This document shows, one piece after another, positions 30,566-39,148 of a DNA stretch of 64,000 bases. The DNA is taken from positions 62,001-126,000 of the forward strand of contig NZ_FNOX01000006.1 in assembly GCF_900107155.1 (NCBI RefSeq), written 5' to 3'. The notes beneath the pieces were generated by a model. The model was given only the letters and a program-made list of their open reading frames with translations, did not search any database and had not been told where the DNA came from. Made by a program: the position numbers and the translations under genes. The DNA comes from Pseudomonas salomonii. Lineage in GTDB: Bacteria > Pseudomonadota > Gammaproteobacteria > Pseudomonadales > Pseudomonadaceae. The stretch's first letter is position 1, and each line of letters begins with the position of its first letter.

Positions 30566-30820
30566 TTACTGCACACGTGCCTCGCCGCTTCCCTGTACGA
30601 CTCGATCAACCAGCAACTGCACACCCTCCACCATCCGACAAATTCCCAGCACCACGCTGCGCTGCGGACCTTCAACTTCAAAAGCCAGGTTCGCCGCGAT
30701 GGCAGTGATGGATTCCAGATCCTGAGAGGCATTGACCAGCAGGGTTTCGGTGTCGAGGTTGGGGCGGAGGGTGAAGAGCAGGTTTGAGTCCGAAGGTGGG
30801 TTTGGACTTTCTTTGATCAT
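30566..30820 (-). CDS. Small protein of the DUF6124/DUF3077 type, function unknown
   Basis: An 84-residue protein, MIKESPNPP at the start, then LRPNLDTETLLVNASQDLES and a predicted helical C-terminal half (SVVLGICRMVEGVQLLVDRVV). Short proteins with this D-T-E-x-LL-x-NAS motif are frequent in Pseudomonas and are classed as DUF6124. The longer N-terminal region of many members is missing here. AGGAG lies 7 nt before ATG 30820. No signal or membrane segment. Function not known. Confidence 0.6.
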   Translation of the reverse strand: MIKESPNPPSDSNLLFTLRPNLDTETLLVNASQDLESITAIAANLAFEVEGPQRSVVLGICRMVEGVQLLVDRVVQGSGEARVQ

Positions 30821-31255
30821 GAGGTAACTCCTGGAGAATTAAGGGCTGGCTACCCCCAAATCTTTCTCACGGACTGTGGGTGGCAGCTGTACGCGGAGTG
30901 AGAAAACCAAGTCTCCAGGAACTCGGCCACGCCGAAGCATGCCCGCGCACAGCCGCCATTACAGCGAGCACAAAAAAGCGTCTGCACTGTATATGGTGAG
31001 CGCGTTCGCGCCAATGGAGTTGTTCGGATTTCTCACGTCCGGTCGCTGAGTTAGCAGCGACTAGCGAAGACTAGTGACAGCCGTTCCGCGCTACAACCCT
31101 AAAAACCTGTAAGAAAAAGCCCGTTTTGAGGGGCTGGTGCAGGGCGTGTCCTAATCTATCGTACGAAGTTTCTTTTACATCTTGCGGCGCTCAAAACTCT
31201 TCGTTTCCAGTGCTAGGTTTCGCCTCGAAAAAACCTAATGCAAAGGAAGCATGCA
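30821..31255. other. Gene-free stretch
   Basis: About 435 bp without a supported gene. An inverted repeat TCCTGGAGA (30829-30837) / TCTCCAGGA (30911-30919) is present. No promoter, RNA gene or terminator stands out. Confidence 0.5.
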
Positions 31256-31369
31256 ATGGCAAACCCTAAGCCGCCGCCTGGCGTATCAGTTAACGAAAAT
31301 ATGTTCATGCAGATCGTTCCCACGCTCTGCGTGGGAATGCCGCTCTGGACGCTCTGCGTCCGCCCTTAA
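31256..31369 (+). pseudogene. Truncated small ORF running into a REP element
   Basis: ATG 31256 is preceded by an AAGGAAG ribosome site and opens MANPKPPPGVSVNENMFM. At 31309 the sequence becomes REP DNA and the frame continues through it to a TAA at 31367-31369 (37 codons). The first 18 codons look like the beginning of a small Pseudomonas protein of the DUF3077 kind. The rest appears to have been replaced by the repeat. A genuine 37-residue peptide is less likely. Confidence 0.5.
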
Positions 31370-31524
31370 AGTCGTGACGCGGAGCGTCACGGGCTGCATG
31401 CCCACGCGGAGCGTGGGAACGATCTACAGGGGAGATTCAGGCACCGGGCTGCCAGCCGCCGCCGAGGGCCGTGACCAACCCCACACTCGCCTGCAACTGC
31501 CGCGTCTGCACGGCCTGCAAGGTT
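31309..31524. repeat. 216-bp tandem duplication, copy 1 (REP plus duplicate 3' tail of the efflux gene)
   Basis: The first unit is a REP doublet of the GATCGTTCCCACGC family (31312-31424) plus a copy of the last ~28 codons of the outer-membrane efflux gene, reading minus and ending in its own TGA. It differs from copy 2 by six bases, all within the coding tail. Confidence 0.92.
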
Positions 31525-31740
31525 GCAGATCGTTCCCACGCTCTGCGTGGGAATGCCGCTCTGGACGCTCTGCGTCCGCCCTTAAAGTCGTGACGCGGAG
31601 CGTCACGGGCTGCATGCCCACGCGGAGCGTGGGAACGATCTACAGGGGAGATTCAGACGCCGGGTTGCCAGCCGCCGCCGAGCGCGGTGACCAACCCCAC
31701 ACTCGCCTGCAACTGCCGGGTCTGCACGGCCTGCAAGGTT
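31525..31740. repeat. 216-bp tandem duplication, copy 2 (REP plus native 3' end of the efflux gene)
   Basis: The second unit has a REP doublet at 31528-31640, identical to copy 1, followed by the real 3' end of the outer-membrane factor gene. Confidence 0.92.
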
Positions 31741-33071
31741 CGCTGCGCCTGCAACGCTGCCGTTTGCGCGGTGACCACATCCAGATAACTCACGGCCCCG
31801 GCCTGATAGCTGTTCATCGCCAACGCCTGTGTATGTTCTGCTGCGTCCGCCGCCGCTTGCTCATCCTGGGCTTGCTGCTGCAAATCCCGCAGCTGCGCCA
31901 GGTTATCTTCCACCTCGCGCACCGCTTTGAGCACATGGCTACGGTATTGCGCCGACGCTTCTTCAAACTCGGCCTTGGCCTGCCGCTCATTGGCGCTCAG
32001 CCGCCCACCCTCAAAGATCGGCAGATTCACCAGCGGCCCCAGCGCCCAATAGCGGTTACCGGCAGACAGCAGGTTGCCGACCCCTTGAGTCTGCCCGCCG
32101 ATCAGCCCGGTGAGACTGAAATCCGGGTACCACGCCGCCTTGGCCACGCCAATATTGGCATTGGCCGCAAACACCCGCCGTTCCGCCGCCGCAATGTCCG
32201 GGCGACGTTGCAGCAGGTGGCTCGGCAGCTGCGAGGGGATGCCCGGCAAGGCAATCAACTGCTGCCTCGGCGGCAGCGTGAAGTTACTGGCTGCCACGCC
32301 CACCAATTCACCAATGGCGTGCTCGGTGAGGTTGCGTTGCCCGCGCACTTCATCCAGTTGAGCCTTGGCTTCGGCCAACTGGCTTTGCGCACGGGTCAGG
32401 TCCAGCTCCGAAGCAATCTGGCCTTCGTATCGGCTGCGCGTCAGCTGCAGCGCCTGGCTGAAATCCTCCAGCGAGCTATTGAGGATCCGGCTCTGCGCAT
32501 CCAGCCCATTGAGCTGCACATACAAGGTCGCCAACTGGTGCTGCAGGCTCAGGCGCGCCACTGCCAGGTCATCCCCGGAGGCTTGTGCCTGGGCGTCACC
32601 GGCTGCGACCTGATTGCGAATCTTGCCCCACAGGTCCAGGTCGTAGCTCAGGGAAAACGCGGCGGTATTGCTGTTGTACACCGACGGCTGCGTATCGCCG
32701 CGCAGTGGCCGCGAATCCGATTGCCGCTGGCGTAGCGGCTGCGCGCTGGCGGTGATTTGCGGGAATAGCCCGGCATGCAATTGGCTGGCATAGGCCTGGG
32801 ACGCATCAAAGTGCGCCAGCGCCGCCGCCAGGTCCGGGTTGGCCTTGAGCAGTTGCTGTTGCAGGTCATTGAGCTGCGAATCGTTGTAGAGCGTCCACCA
32901 TTGGGGTGCCAGTTGGTCGGACGGTTGCGCGCTGTGCCACGGGCCATCGCTGGTCTGTTCGCGGTAGCCGGCCGGCAAGTCAACCGAGGGCACCTTGTAG
33001 GTGGGCGCCATCGAGCAACCCTGCAAGGCCAGCAGCACTAACGCCGCGAGGGGCTTAAACCTTATGCGCAT
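31653..33071 (-). CDS. RND efflux outer-membrane channel lipoprotein (OprM/NodT family)
   Basis: The 472-residue outer-membrane factor has a lipoprotein signal LLALQGC (lipobox Cys about 20). Two OEP repeats follow with long helical stretches (LQQQLLKANPDLAAALAHFDASQ; ANERQAKAEFEEASAQYRS) that form the periplasmic tunnel. ATG 33071 overlaps the end of the membrane-fusion gene by 17 nt, so an upstream in-frame ATG is not used. It completes a three-gene pump with the RND permease and adaptor. The terminal 28 codons are duplicated downstream. Confidence 0.92.
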   Translation of the reverse strand: MRIRFKPLAALVLLALQGCSMAPTYKVPSVDLPAGYREQTSDGPWHSAQPSDQLAPQWWTLYNDSQLNDLQQQLLKANPDLAAALAHFDASQAYASQLHAGLFPQITASAQPLRQRQSDSRPLRGDTQPSVYNSNTAAFSLSYDLDLWGKIRNQVAAGDAQAQASGDDLAVARLSLQHQLATLYVQLNGLDAQSRILNSSLEDFSQALQLTRSRYEGQIASELDLTRAQSQLAEAKAQLDEVRGQRNLTEHAIGELVGVAASNFTLPPRQQLIALPGIPSQLPSHLLQRRPDIAAAERRVFAANANIGVAKAAWYPDFSLTGLIGGQTQGVGNLLSAGNRYWALGPLVNLPIFEGGRLSANERQAKAEFEEASAQYRSHVLKAVREVEDNLAQLRDLQQQAQDEQAAADAAEHTQALAMNSYQAGAVSYLDVVTAQTAALQAQRTLQAVQTRQLQASVGLVTALGGGWQPGV

Positions 33072-34221
33072 GGGCACCTCCGGCTTGGGCAAGCTGGACG
33101 GGGTCGCCTTCGCGCAGGGCGTCGGGCGGGTTGTCGACCACGCGGTCGGCGGGTTTGAGGCCTTGGTCGATCACCAGGCGCTCGCCCAGGTCCAGGCCGA
33201 TGTGGATGTCTTGCAGGTGCACGTGATTCTGCGCATCCAGCACCGCCACCTGGGTGCCTTGGGCGCGGAAGATCAAGGCGCTGGCCGGGATGCTCACGCC
33301 ATGGGTGTCGGCCGGGATTGGCAGGGTGGCTTCGGCGTAGTCACCGGGCAGCAGTTCGCCGTTGGGGTTGTCGGCGACGAATTGCGCAAGCAGGGTGCCC
33401 GAACGGCGGTCGATGGCGGTGGAGTCGCCGATCAGGCGCGCCTTGAAGTGTTCGCCAGGGTGCTCGGGCACGGTCAGTTCGGCCTCAAGCCCAGGGTGGA
33501 TCACCGACGCGTAGTTCTGCGGCACCGGCACATACAGGCGCAGTTGGTGGGTGTCGGCGATGTTGAACAGTTCCGGGTCGCTGTCGGTGTCGGCCTTGAT
33601 CAACTGGCCGATATCGGTGTTGCGCGCGGTGATGGTACCGGCGAACGGCGCACGAATAGTCTTATAGCTTTCCAGCGCCGACAGCCGCGCATAGTCGGCA
33701 GCCGCCGCCTCGGCGTTGGCTTTGGCCGCGGCGGCGTTGGAGGTTTTTTCATCCGCCTCCTGACGCGACACCGAATGGCTGGCGAGCAGGTTCTGCCAGC
33801 GTGTGGCGGTAGTTGCGGCCAGGCGTGCATTGGCCTGTTCCTGAAGCAGGCGGGCGTGGGTTTGCGCCAGCTGCTGGTCGAGGTCCGGGCTGTCGATTTC
33901 GGCGAGGATTTGCCCGGCTTTCACCTGGCTGCCGATGTCGACTTTCCAGTCTTTCAAATAGCCGCTCACCCGCGCATGAATCGGCGCCTTGCTCCAGGCC
34001 TCAAGGTGCGCGGGCAGGCGCAGGGTATCGCCGGCCGCGTTGAGCTTGGGCTGGAACACCATCACCTGGGGGATGGCGGCGGTTTCGGTCCAGGCCGTCA
34101 CCGCTTCTTCGTGGGTGGTGCGGGCGTGCAGGCCGTTGGCGACCAACAGGGCGGCCAATGTCAGGCCGCCGACACCCAGGAGCATCAGACGCTTGCGCGA
34201 GGGTTTGTGATCAGACGACAT
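33055..34221 (-). CDS. RND efflux periplasmic adaptor (membrane fusion protein)
   Basis: The 388-residue MFP has an N-terminal signal/anchor (about 12-30). A lipoyl half-motif (KAPIHARVSGYLKDWKVDIGSQVKAGQILAEIDSP) and a coiled-coil hairpin (about 115-185, with an Ala-rich KTSNAAAAKANAEAAAADYA segment) follow. Beta-barrel and membrane-proximal domains come next, and the tail is His-containing (GGAHAHKV). It links the RND permease to the outer-membrane channel. Its ATG 34221 lies inside the permease 3' end (11-nt overlap). Confidence 0.93.
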   Translation of the reverse strand: MSSDHKPSRKRLMLLGVGGLTLAALLVANGLHARTTHEEAVTAWTETAAIPQVMVFQPKLNAAGDTLRLPAHLEAWSKAPIHARVSGYLKDWKVDIGSQVKAGQILAEIDSPDLDQQLAQTHARLLQEQANARLAATTATRWQNLLASHSVSRQEADEKTSNAAAAKANAEAAAADYARLSALESYKTIRAPFAGTITARNTDIGQLIKADTDSDPELFNIADTHQLRLYVPVPQNYASVIHPGLEAELTVPEHPGEHFKARLIGDSTAIDRRSGTLLAQFVADNPNGELLPGDYAEATLPIPADTHGVSIPASALIFRAQGTQVAVLDAQNHVHLQDIHIGLDLGERLVIDQGLKPADRVVDNPPDALREGDPVQLAQAGGAHAHKV

Positions 34222-37200
34222 GTGGGGTTTCTCCAGCAACTTCGCGAGTAGGGTGACGACCGTGGACCAGGCTGAAGACCACGGGTACAAACAACAACGT
34301 GGCGATGGTGGCGAAGATCAAGCCACCGATGACGGCGCGGCCGAGCGGAGCGTTTTGCTCCTCGGAAATCGCCAGCGGCAACATGCCGATGATCATCGCC
34401 AGGGCGGTCATGCACACCGGGCGGAAGCGCGTGTAACCGGCTTCCATGGCGGCCTTTAACGCATCGCCATGTTCGGCCAGGCGTTCACGGCAGAAGCTCA
34501 CCACCAGGATCGAGTTGGCGGTGGCCACGCCCATACAGAGGATGGCGCCGGTAAGCGCCGGTACCGACAATGAGGTGCCGCTGAGGAACAGCATCCACAC
34601 AATCCCCGCCAGCGCCGCCGGCAGTGCAGTGATGATCACAAACGGGTCAGCCCACGACTGGAAGTTGACCACGATCAGCAGGTAGATCAGCACCACGGCG
34701 CCGAGCAAGCCGAAGCTCAAACCGCTGAAGGCTTCATGCAGCGCATCGATCTGCCCGTGCAGGCTGATCACCGCGCCTTTGGGGCGCATGGAGGCGGTGT
34801 CATCCAGCACCTTTTGCACGTCACGGGCCACGCCGCCGAGGTCGCGGCCTTGCACGTTGGCGTACAGGTCCAGGGTCGGTTCGATGTTGTAGTGGGTCAC
34901 CACCGCCGGGCTTTGCACGCGGGAGACGCTCGCCAGGCCGCCAAGGATTTGCGATTGCCCATCGGCACCGGTCACCGGCAAGGCTTCCAGTGACGGCAAG
35001 CTGTCGAGGCGGTATTGCGGGGTGGCGGCGACGATGGAGTAGGACACGCCGTTGGCCGGGTTAAGCCAGAACGTTGGCGCCACCTGGGAGCTGCCGGCCA
35101 GCGAGGCGACCATGCTGTTGGTGACGTCTCGCTCGGTGATGCCCAGGCCATTGGCGCGCATGCGGTCGACGTTCACCTGCAATGATGGGTAGCCGGTGGA
35201 CTGCTGGATGCGCAGGTCGGCAATGCCCGGAATATGCTGCAGGCGGCGTTCCAGTTCGATGGCGTAAGCGCGGTTTTGCGCATCGCTGCGCCCGGAGATT
35301 TTCACGTCCAGCGGCGCGGGGGCACCGAAGTTGAGGATCTGGCTGCTGATGTCGGCAGGCAGGAACGCAAAGTGGCTGCCGGGGAAGCTTTGCGGCAAGG
35401 TTTCTCGCAGTTTTTTCACGTAGTCGGCGGTCGGCGCATGGTCCTTTTTCAAGCTGACCTGGATGTCGCCGTCCTGCGGGCCGATGGTGCCGCTGCTGCT
35501 GTAGGCCATGTCGATGCCGCTGAGCGGGATGCCGATGTTGTCGACGATGGTGTCGAGCTCTGCGGCGGGGATCACTTCGCGAATCCGCGCTTCAATGCGG
35601 TCGAACGCCGCCGCGCTTTCTTCAATACGCGTGCCCAATGGCAAGCGCACGTGCAGGGCCAGGGCGCCGGCGTCGGTGGCCGGGAAGAAGTCCTGGCCCA
35701 GGCTTGGCAACAGCAGGAACGAGGCCAGCACGCAGGCCAGGAAGCCGACGATAAAGCGCTTGCGTGCGCCCAGCGCCAGGGTCAGCAGGCCGTGGTAGGT
35801 GTCGCGGATATTCGAGAAGTGCCGCTCGAAACCCTGCTGAAAGTTCAGCACCGATTGCAGCACGCGGTTGCGCGGTTTCTTGTGCTGTTCACCTTCGTGA
35901 TGGTTGATGAACTCATCTTCCGGGTGATGCCCAGGCCCTTGCTCCGGCACGTGCGGCTTGAGCAAAAACATCGCCAGGGTCGGCACCAGGGTGCGCGAGA
36001 GAATGAACGAGCTGGCCATGGCGAAAATCACCGCCAGCGCCATCGGCCGGAACAGGTAACCGGCAATGCCTTGCAGCAGGAACATCGGCACAAACACGAT
36101 GCAGATACACAGCAGCGACACAAACGCCGGGCCGACGATCTGCGCGGCGCCGTCGAGGATCGCGGTCTTCACCGCCTTGCCTTGTTCCAGATGCCAGTTG
36201 ATGTTTTCGATGGTCACCGTGGCGTCATCCACCAGAATCCCCACCGCCAACGCGAGCCCGCCGAGGGTCATCACGTTGAGGGTTTGCCCGGTGGCTGCCA
36301 GCAATGCAATGGCCGACAACACCGCCAGAGGGATCGAGGCGGCGATGATCAAGGTAGAGCGCCAGCTGCCGAGGAACAGCAGGATCATCGCACTGGTCAG
36401 CAGCGCCGCGATGATGCCTTCCTGGGCCACGCTGCCCACCGATTGTTTAACAAACACCGAGGCGTCGCCCAGCAATGAGGTTTTAAGCGACGGCGGCAGG
36501 GTTTCGTTGATGCGCGGCAGCATCTGGCGGATGCCGTCGATGATCGACAGGGTAGAGATGCTGCCGTTTTTCAACGCTGGCATCAGCACTGCACGGTGGC
36601 CGTCGACGCGCACGATGTTGGTCTGCGGCGGTGAGCCGTCACGCACATGGGCCACCTGGCCGATGGTGATGATTGCGCCGTCGACCGTCTTGATCGGCAG
36701 GTCGTTGAGCTCATCAATCGCCTTGGGGCTGTTGTTGAGCAGGATCGTGTATTCGTTGGGGCCGAGTTTGGCGGTACCCACTGGAATGATCTGGTTTTGC
36801 AGCGCCAGCGCGTTGCCCACGTCCTGGGCCGACAAGCCTTTGGCGGCCAGCGCCTGGGGGTCGAGGTCGAGGGTTATCTGGCGTTGCTTGCCGCCCATTG
36901 GCGTGGGCATGGCCAGGCCGGGCAGGGCGCTCAGGGGCAGGCGGATATTGTTCTGCACCAGGTCGCGGATCTTGGCTTCCGAGAGGCTGGGGCTGGAAAA
37001 CGCCAGTTGCAGGATCGGCACCGTGGAAGCGCTGTAGTTAAGGATCAGCGGCGGCGTGATGCCCGGTGGCATCTGCTTGAGCACGGTTTGTGACACGGCC
37101 GTTACTTGGGCGTTGGCGGTGCGGATATCCACGCCGGGCTGGAAGAAGATCTTGACGATGCCCATGCCGGGCAGCGATTGCGATTCGATGTGTTCGATGT

Positions 37201-37432
37201 CGTTAACGGTGGTGCTCAAGGAGCGTTCGTAGGTGTAGATCACCCGACCGGCCATGGCGTCCGGTGACAGGCCGTTGTACTGCCAGACCACAGCGACGAC
37301 GGGGATGCCGATATCGGGAAAAACATCCTTGGGGGTTCGCAGGGCCGCCATCGGCCCGATGATGCAGATGAATATGGCCAACACAATAAACGTGTAGGGC
37401 TTTTGCAGTGCGGTCTTTACCAGCCCGAGCAT
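34211..37432 (-). CDS. RND efflux transporter permease (AcrB/MexB superfamily)
   Basis: The 1073-residue inner-membrane proton antiporter has 12 expected transmembrane helices and two large periplasmic loops. The TM4 proton-relay pair is present in GILVDDATVTIENI. MLGLVKTALQKPYTF begins at ATG 37432, where GGAGG lies about 7 nt upstream, so a longer in-frame opening to 37498 is rejected. It is the first gene of the RND operon. The His/Glu-rich cytoplasmic linker (PGHHPEDEFINHHEGEQHKKP, about 505-530) between the halves is unusual. Substrate unknown; no regulator gene is adjacent. Confidence 0.94.
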   Translation of the reverse strand: MLGLVKTALQKPYTFIVLAIFICIIGPMAALRTPKDVFPDIGIPVVAVVWQYNGLSPDAMAGRVIYTYERSLSTTVNDIEHIESQSLPGMGIVKIFFQPGVDIRTANAQVTAVSQTVLKQMPPGITPPLILNYSASTVPILQLAFSSPSLSEAKIRDLVQNNIRLPLSALPGLAMPTPMGGKQRQITLDLDPQALAAKGLSAQDVGNALALQNQIIPVGTAKLGPNEYTILLNNSPKAIDELNDLPIKTVDGAIITIGQVAHVRDGSPPQTNIVRVDGHRAVLMPALKNGSISTLSIIDGIRQMLPRINETLPPSLKTSLLGDASVFVKQSVGSVAQEGIIAALLTSAMILLFLGSWRSTLIIAASIPLAVLSAIALLAATGQTLNVMTLGGLALAVGILVDDATVTIENINWHLEQGKAVKTAILDGAAQIVGPAFVSLLCICIVFVPMFLLQGIAGYLFRPMALAVIFAMASSFILSRTLVPTLAMFLLKPHVPEQGPGHHPEDEFINHHEGEQHKKPRNRVLQSVLNFQQGFERHFSNIRDTYHGLLTLALGARKRFIVGFLACVLASFLLLPSLGQDFFPATDAGALALHVRLPLGTRIEESAAAFDRIEARIREVIPAAELDTIVDNIGIPLSGIDMAYSSSGTIGPQDGDIQVSLKKDHAPTADYVKKLRETLPQSFPGSHFAFLPADISSQILNFGAPAPLDVKISGRSDAQNRAYAIELERRLQHIPGIADLRIQQSTGYPSLQVNVDRMRANGLGITERDVTNSMVASLAGSSQVAPTFWLNPANGVSYSIVAATPQYRLDSLPSLEALPVTGADGQSQILGGLASVSRVQSPAVVTHYNIEPTLDLYANVQGRDLGGVARDVQKVLDDTASMRPKGAVISLHGQIDALHEAFSGLSFGLLGAVVLIYLLIVVNFQSWADPFVIITALPAALAGIVWMLFLSGTSLSVPALTGAILCMGVATANSILVVSFCRERLAEHGDALKAAMEAGYTRFRPVCMTALAMIIGMLPLAISEEQNAPLGRAVIGGLIFATIATLLFVPVVFSLVHGRHPTREVAGETPHVV

Positions 37433-37500
37433 GCGTGAACCTCCGAGGGAGCAGGATTGCAAACCCCGGCAGTCTTGCCCGACCCACCTAACACGCACCT

Positions 37501-37537
37501 TTCAGCCAGGTGAAGGAACATTTAGTTAACGGCTGAA
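37501..37537. promoter_or_regulatory. Inverted repeat upstream of the RND operon
   Basis: TTCAGCC (37501-37507) and GGCTGAA (37531-37537) are exact complements with a 23-nt AT-rich spacer, 69 nt before the permease start. It is a possible operator. Confidence 0.3.
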
Positions 37538-37658
37538 GATCGTTTCATATGTATTCATTTGTTCTACATAAGGCCGCTCTCCAAGCTTGTCACCCATCGG
37601 CGGCGATACAGTTGAATCGCTTCCAACCATTTTTACTGAAGCCCTTTGGAGCCCTGCC

Positions 37659-38069
37659 ATGTCACTCAAACCTTTGTTATTGATCCCCGCACTGGGTGTT
37701 GTTTTGTTGTTGTCGGCCTGCGCCGGCCCCCTCCCTAAAGCTGACCCGAGCGAAGCGTGGATTGGTTTGAAGGAAGAAGCGCCAAATGACCTGATGGCCG
37801 AGCGCGTCGACGGCCACCGCGTGGACGACGGCCGTTATTTTGAAGTGACCCCGGGGGACCATCGTTTGGATGTGACACTGTTTGAAGAAGAGCCGGGCGA
37901 CGACAACCAGCAAGACTGCCAGGGCCGGGTCGAGTACAGGAATTTCAAGGCGGGTGAGCACTACACGCTGGTGGAATCCAGCCTGGGCACTACTGTGCGT
38001 GCCGTGCTCAAGGACGGTCGCGGCAAGGAAGTGGCCGCGACTCAAGACTTCAGTTGCATGCCAGGCTAG
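37659..38069 (+). CDS. Small predicted lipoprotein, function unknown
   Basis: The 136-residue protein has a lipoprotein signal (LLLSACAG, Cys about 21), followed by an acidic soluble domain with EVTPGDHRLDVTLFEEEPGDDNQQDC and two further cysteines (about 91 and 133) that could pair. TGGAG lies about 7 nt before ATG 37659. An upstream in-frame start would place the signal internally. I do not recognise a family with confidence. Its last 4 nt overlap the convergent small membrane protein gene. Confidence 0.75.
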   Translation: MSLKPLLLIPALGVVLLLSACAGPLPKADPSEAWIGLKEEAPNDLMAERVDGHRVDDGRYFEVTPGDHRLDVTLFEEEPGDDNQQDCQGRVEYRNFKAGEHYTLVESSLGTTVRAVLKDGRGKEVAATQDFSCMPG

Positions 38070-38227
38070 GCGTGATGCACCTCGGCCTTGTGCGGCTTGG
38101 CCGGTGCAGCAGGTGTGACATGGGGGTGGTGATGCCGACGCGTTATGCGCATCACGCCCCACAACATCGCGGCTGCTACTGCCAGCCAACCGCAGACCAA
38201 CATGAAAATCGTTGTTGCAAGGCTCAT
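38066..38227 (-). CDS. 53-residue membrane protein with His-rich tail
   Basis: One transmembrane segment (MSLATTIFMLVCGWLAVAAA, about 2-24) is followed by a basic/His-rich cytoplasmic tail (RRHHHPH, then HKAEVHHA). It has seven histidines. A near-perfect AAAGGAGG ribosome site precedes ATG 38227 with 5-nt spacing, strong support for translation. An upstream extension is rejected for that reason. The tail could bind a metal, which is inference. Function unknown. Confidence 0.75.
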   Translation of the reverse strand: MSLATTIFMLVCGWLAVAAAMLWGVMRITRRHHHPHVTPAAPAKPHKAEVHHA

Positions 38228-38424
38228 TCCGGCCTCCTTTCGCCCCGCTGGGGGCACACACAGTCTTCTCAATGGACAGTCTAGTCAGCTGACGGTTGCG
38301 TGCTATTGACCAATGGTCGAATCGGTCCAACTTGTTGGCTATATCAGCGCGCCGTCACTGCTCCCTGAATGCGATTGGGCTATGATCTGGGCCCTTACCG
38401 GCCGTTGATCAAGAGAGTAAAAAA

Positions 38425-39087
38425 TTGCGCTTACGCTCGAACGTTAAAACCTCCTTGTTGCTGGCGTGCGCCCTCGGGTTGGCGGCGTGCTCCGGGCACC
38501 CGTCGAAACTGGCGGGCTTGCCGGAGCGCGTTGAACTCACGGGCGTGCCGGCGTATCGCAGCGAGGCCTATCAGAGCGGTCCTTCAGCATTAGCCAGCAT
38601 GCTGTCGCAACAAGGCATTGTCATGACACCCGGCTTGCTCGACAAACCGCTGCACTTGCCGGGCGGCGAGGCGAACCTTGAGCGCAACATGCAGGTGCTG
38701 GCGCGTGAATACGGGCTGATGGTGTACCCGCTGGACAGCCAGTTGACGGCCGTGCTGGCGCAAGTGGCGGCGGGTTACCCGGTGATGGCGCGGATTAATC
38801 CGAGCATGTGGTCGGGGACGCGTTATGTGGTGGTGGTGGGGTTCAATCAGCAGAAGAGCACGGTGTTGCTGCGCTCGGGCATGGACCGGCGGTTGTTGAT
38901 GAGCTTCAGTGATTTTGAATCGGCGTGGAAGAGTGCAGGGCACTGGGCGATTTTGACCCAGCGCCCTAGCCAGTTGCCGGCGAATGTGGATGTGCAGCGC
39001 TGGCGTGATTCTGCCAATGCCACGGCGCAGGCCGGGCAGGAACAGGCGGCGGCGCAGGCACTCAAGGTGCTGGCGGAAAGAAAGTAG
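38425..39087 (+). CDS. C39-like peptidase-fold lipoprotein, probably catalytically inactive
   Basis: The 220-residue protein has a lipobox LAAC (Cys22). Its sequence resembles the papain-like C39 bacteriocin-processing peptidase fold: YQSGPSALASML (49-60), LAREYGLMVYPL and a GTRYVVVVGF strand. In active C39 proteins the first motif reads QCGP; here Ser51 replaces Cys. The histidine expected before VVVVG is Arg-Tyr. The C-terminus is Ala/Gln-rich helical. Start TTG 38425 with a purine-rich AAGAGAG upstream; no better ATG is in frame. Probably a structural or binding role in the envelope. Confidence 0.72.
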   Translation: MRLRSNVKTSLLLACALGLAACSGHPSKLAGLPERVELTGVPAYRSEAYQSGPSALASMLSQQGIVMTPGLLDKPLHLPGGEANLERNMQVLAREYGLMVYPLDSQLTAVLAQVAAGYPVMARINPSMWSGTRYVVVVGFNQQKSTVLLRSGMDRRLLMSFSDFESAWKSAGHWAILTQRPSQLPANVDVQRWRDSANATAQAGQEQAAAQALKVLAERK

Positions 39088-39122
39088 AAGGCACTGAAGG
39101 TCAATGCCTGTGGGAGCTTGCT

Positions 39123-39146
39123 AGTGTGGGAGCTGGCTCCCACACT
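39123..39146. repeat. REP hairpin (GTGGGAGC family)
   Basis: AGTGTGGGAGC (39123-39133) and GCTCCCACACT (39136-39146) form an 11-bp perfect stem with a 2-nt loop. It lies between the converging C39-like gene and pbpG, ending 2 nt before the pbpG stop. Confidence 0.8.
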
Positions 39147-39148
39147 AT

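Noticed and set aside
31251..32735. 494-codon plus-strand frame across the duplication and the outer-membrane factor gene
   Set aside because: It passes through both REP copies and lies antisense to a clear OprM-type gene.
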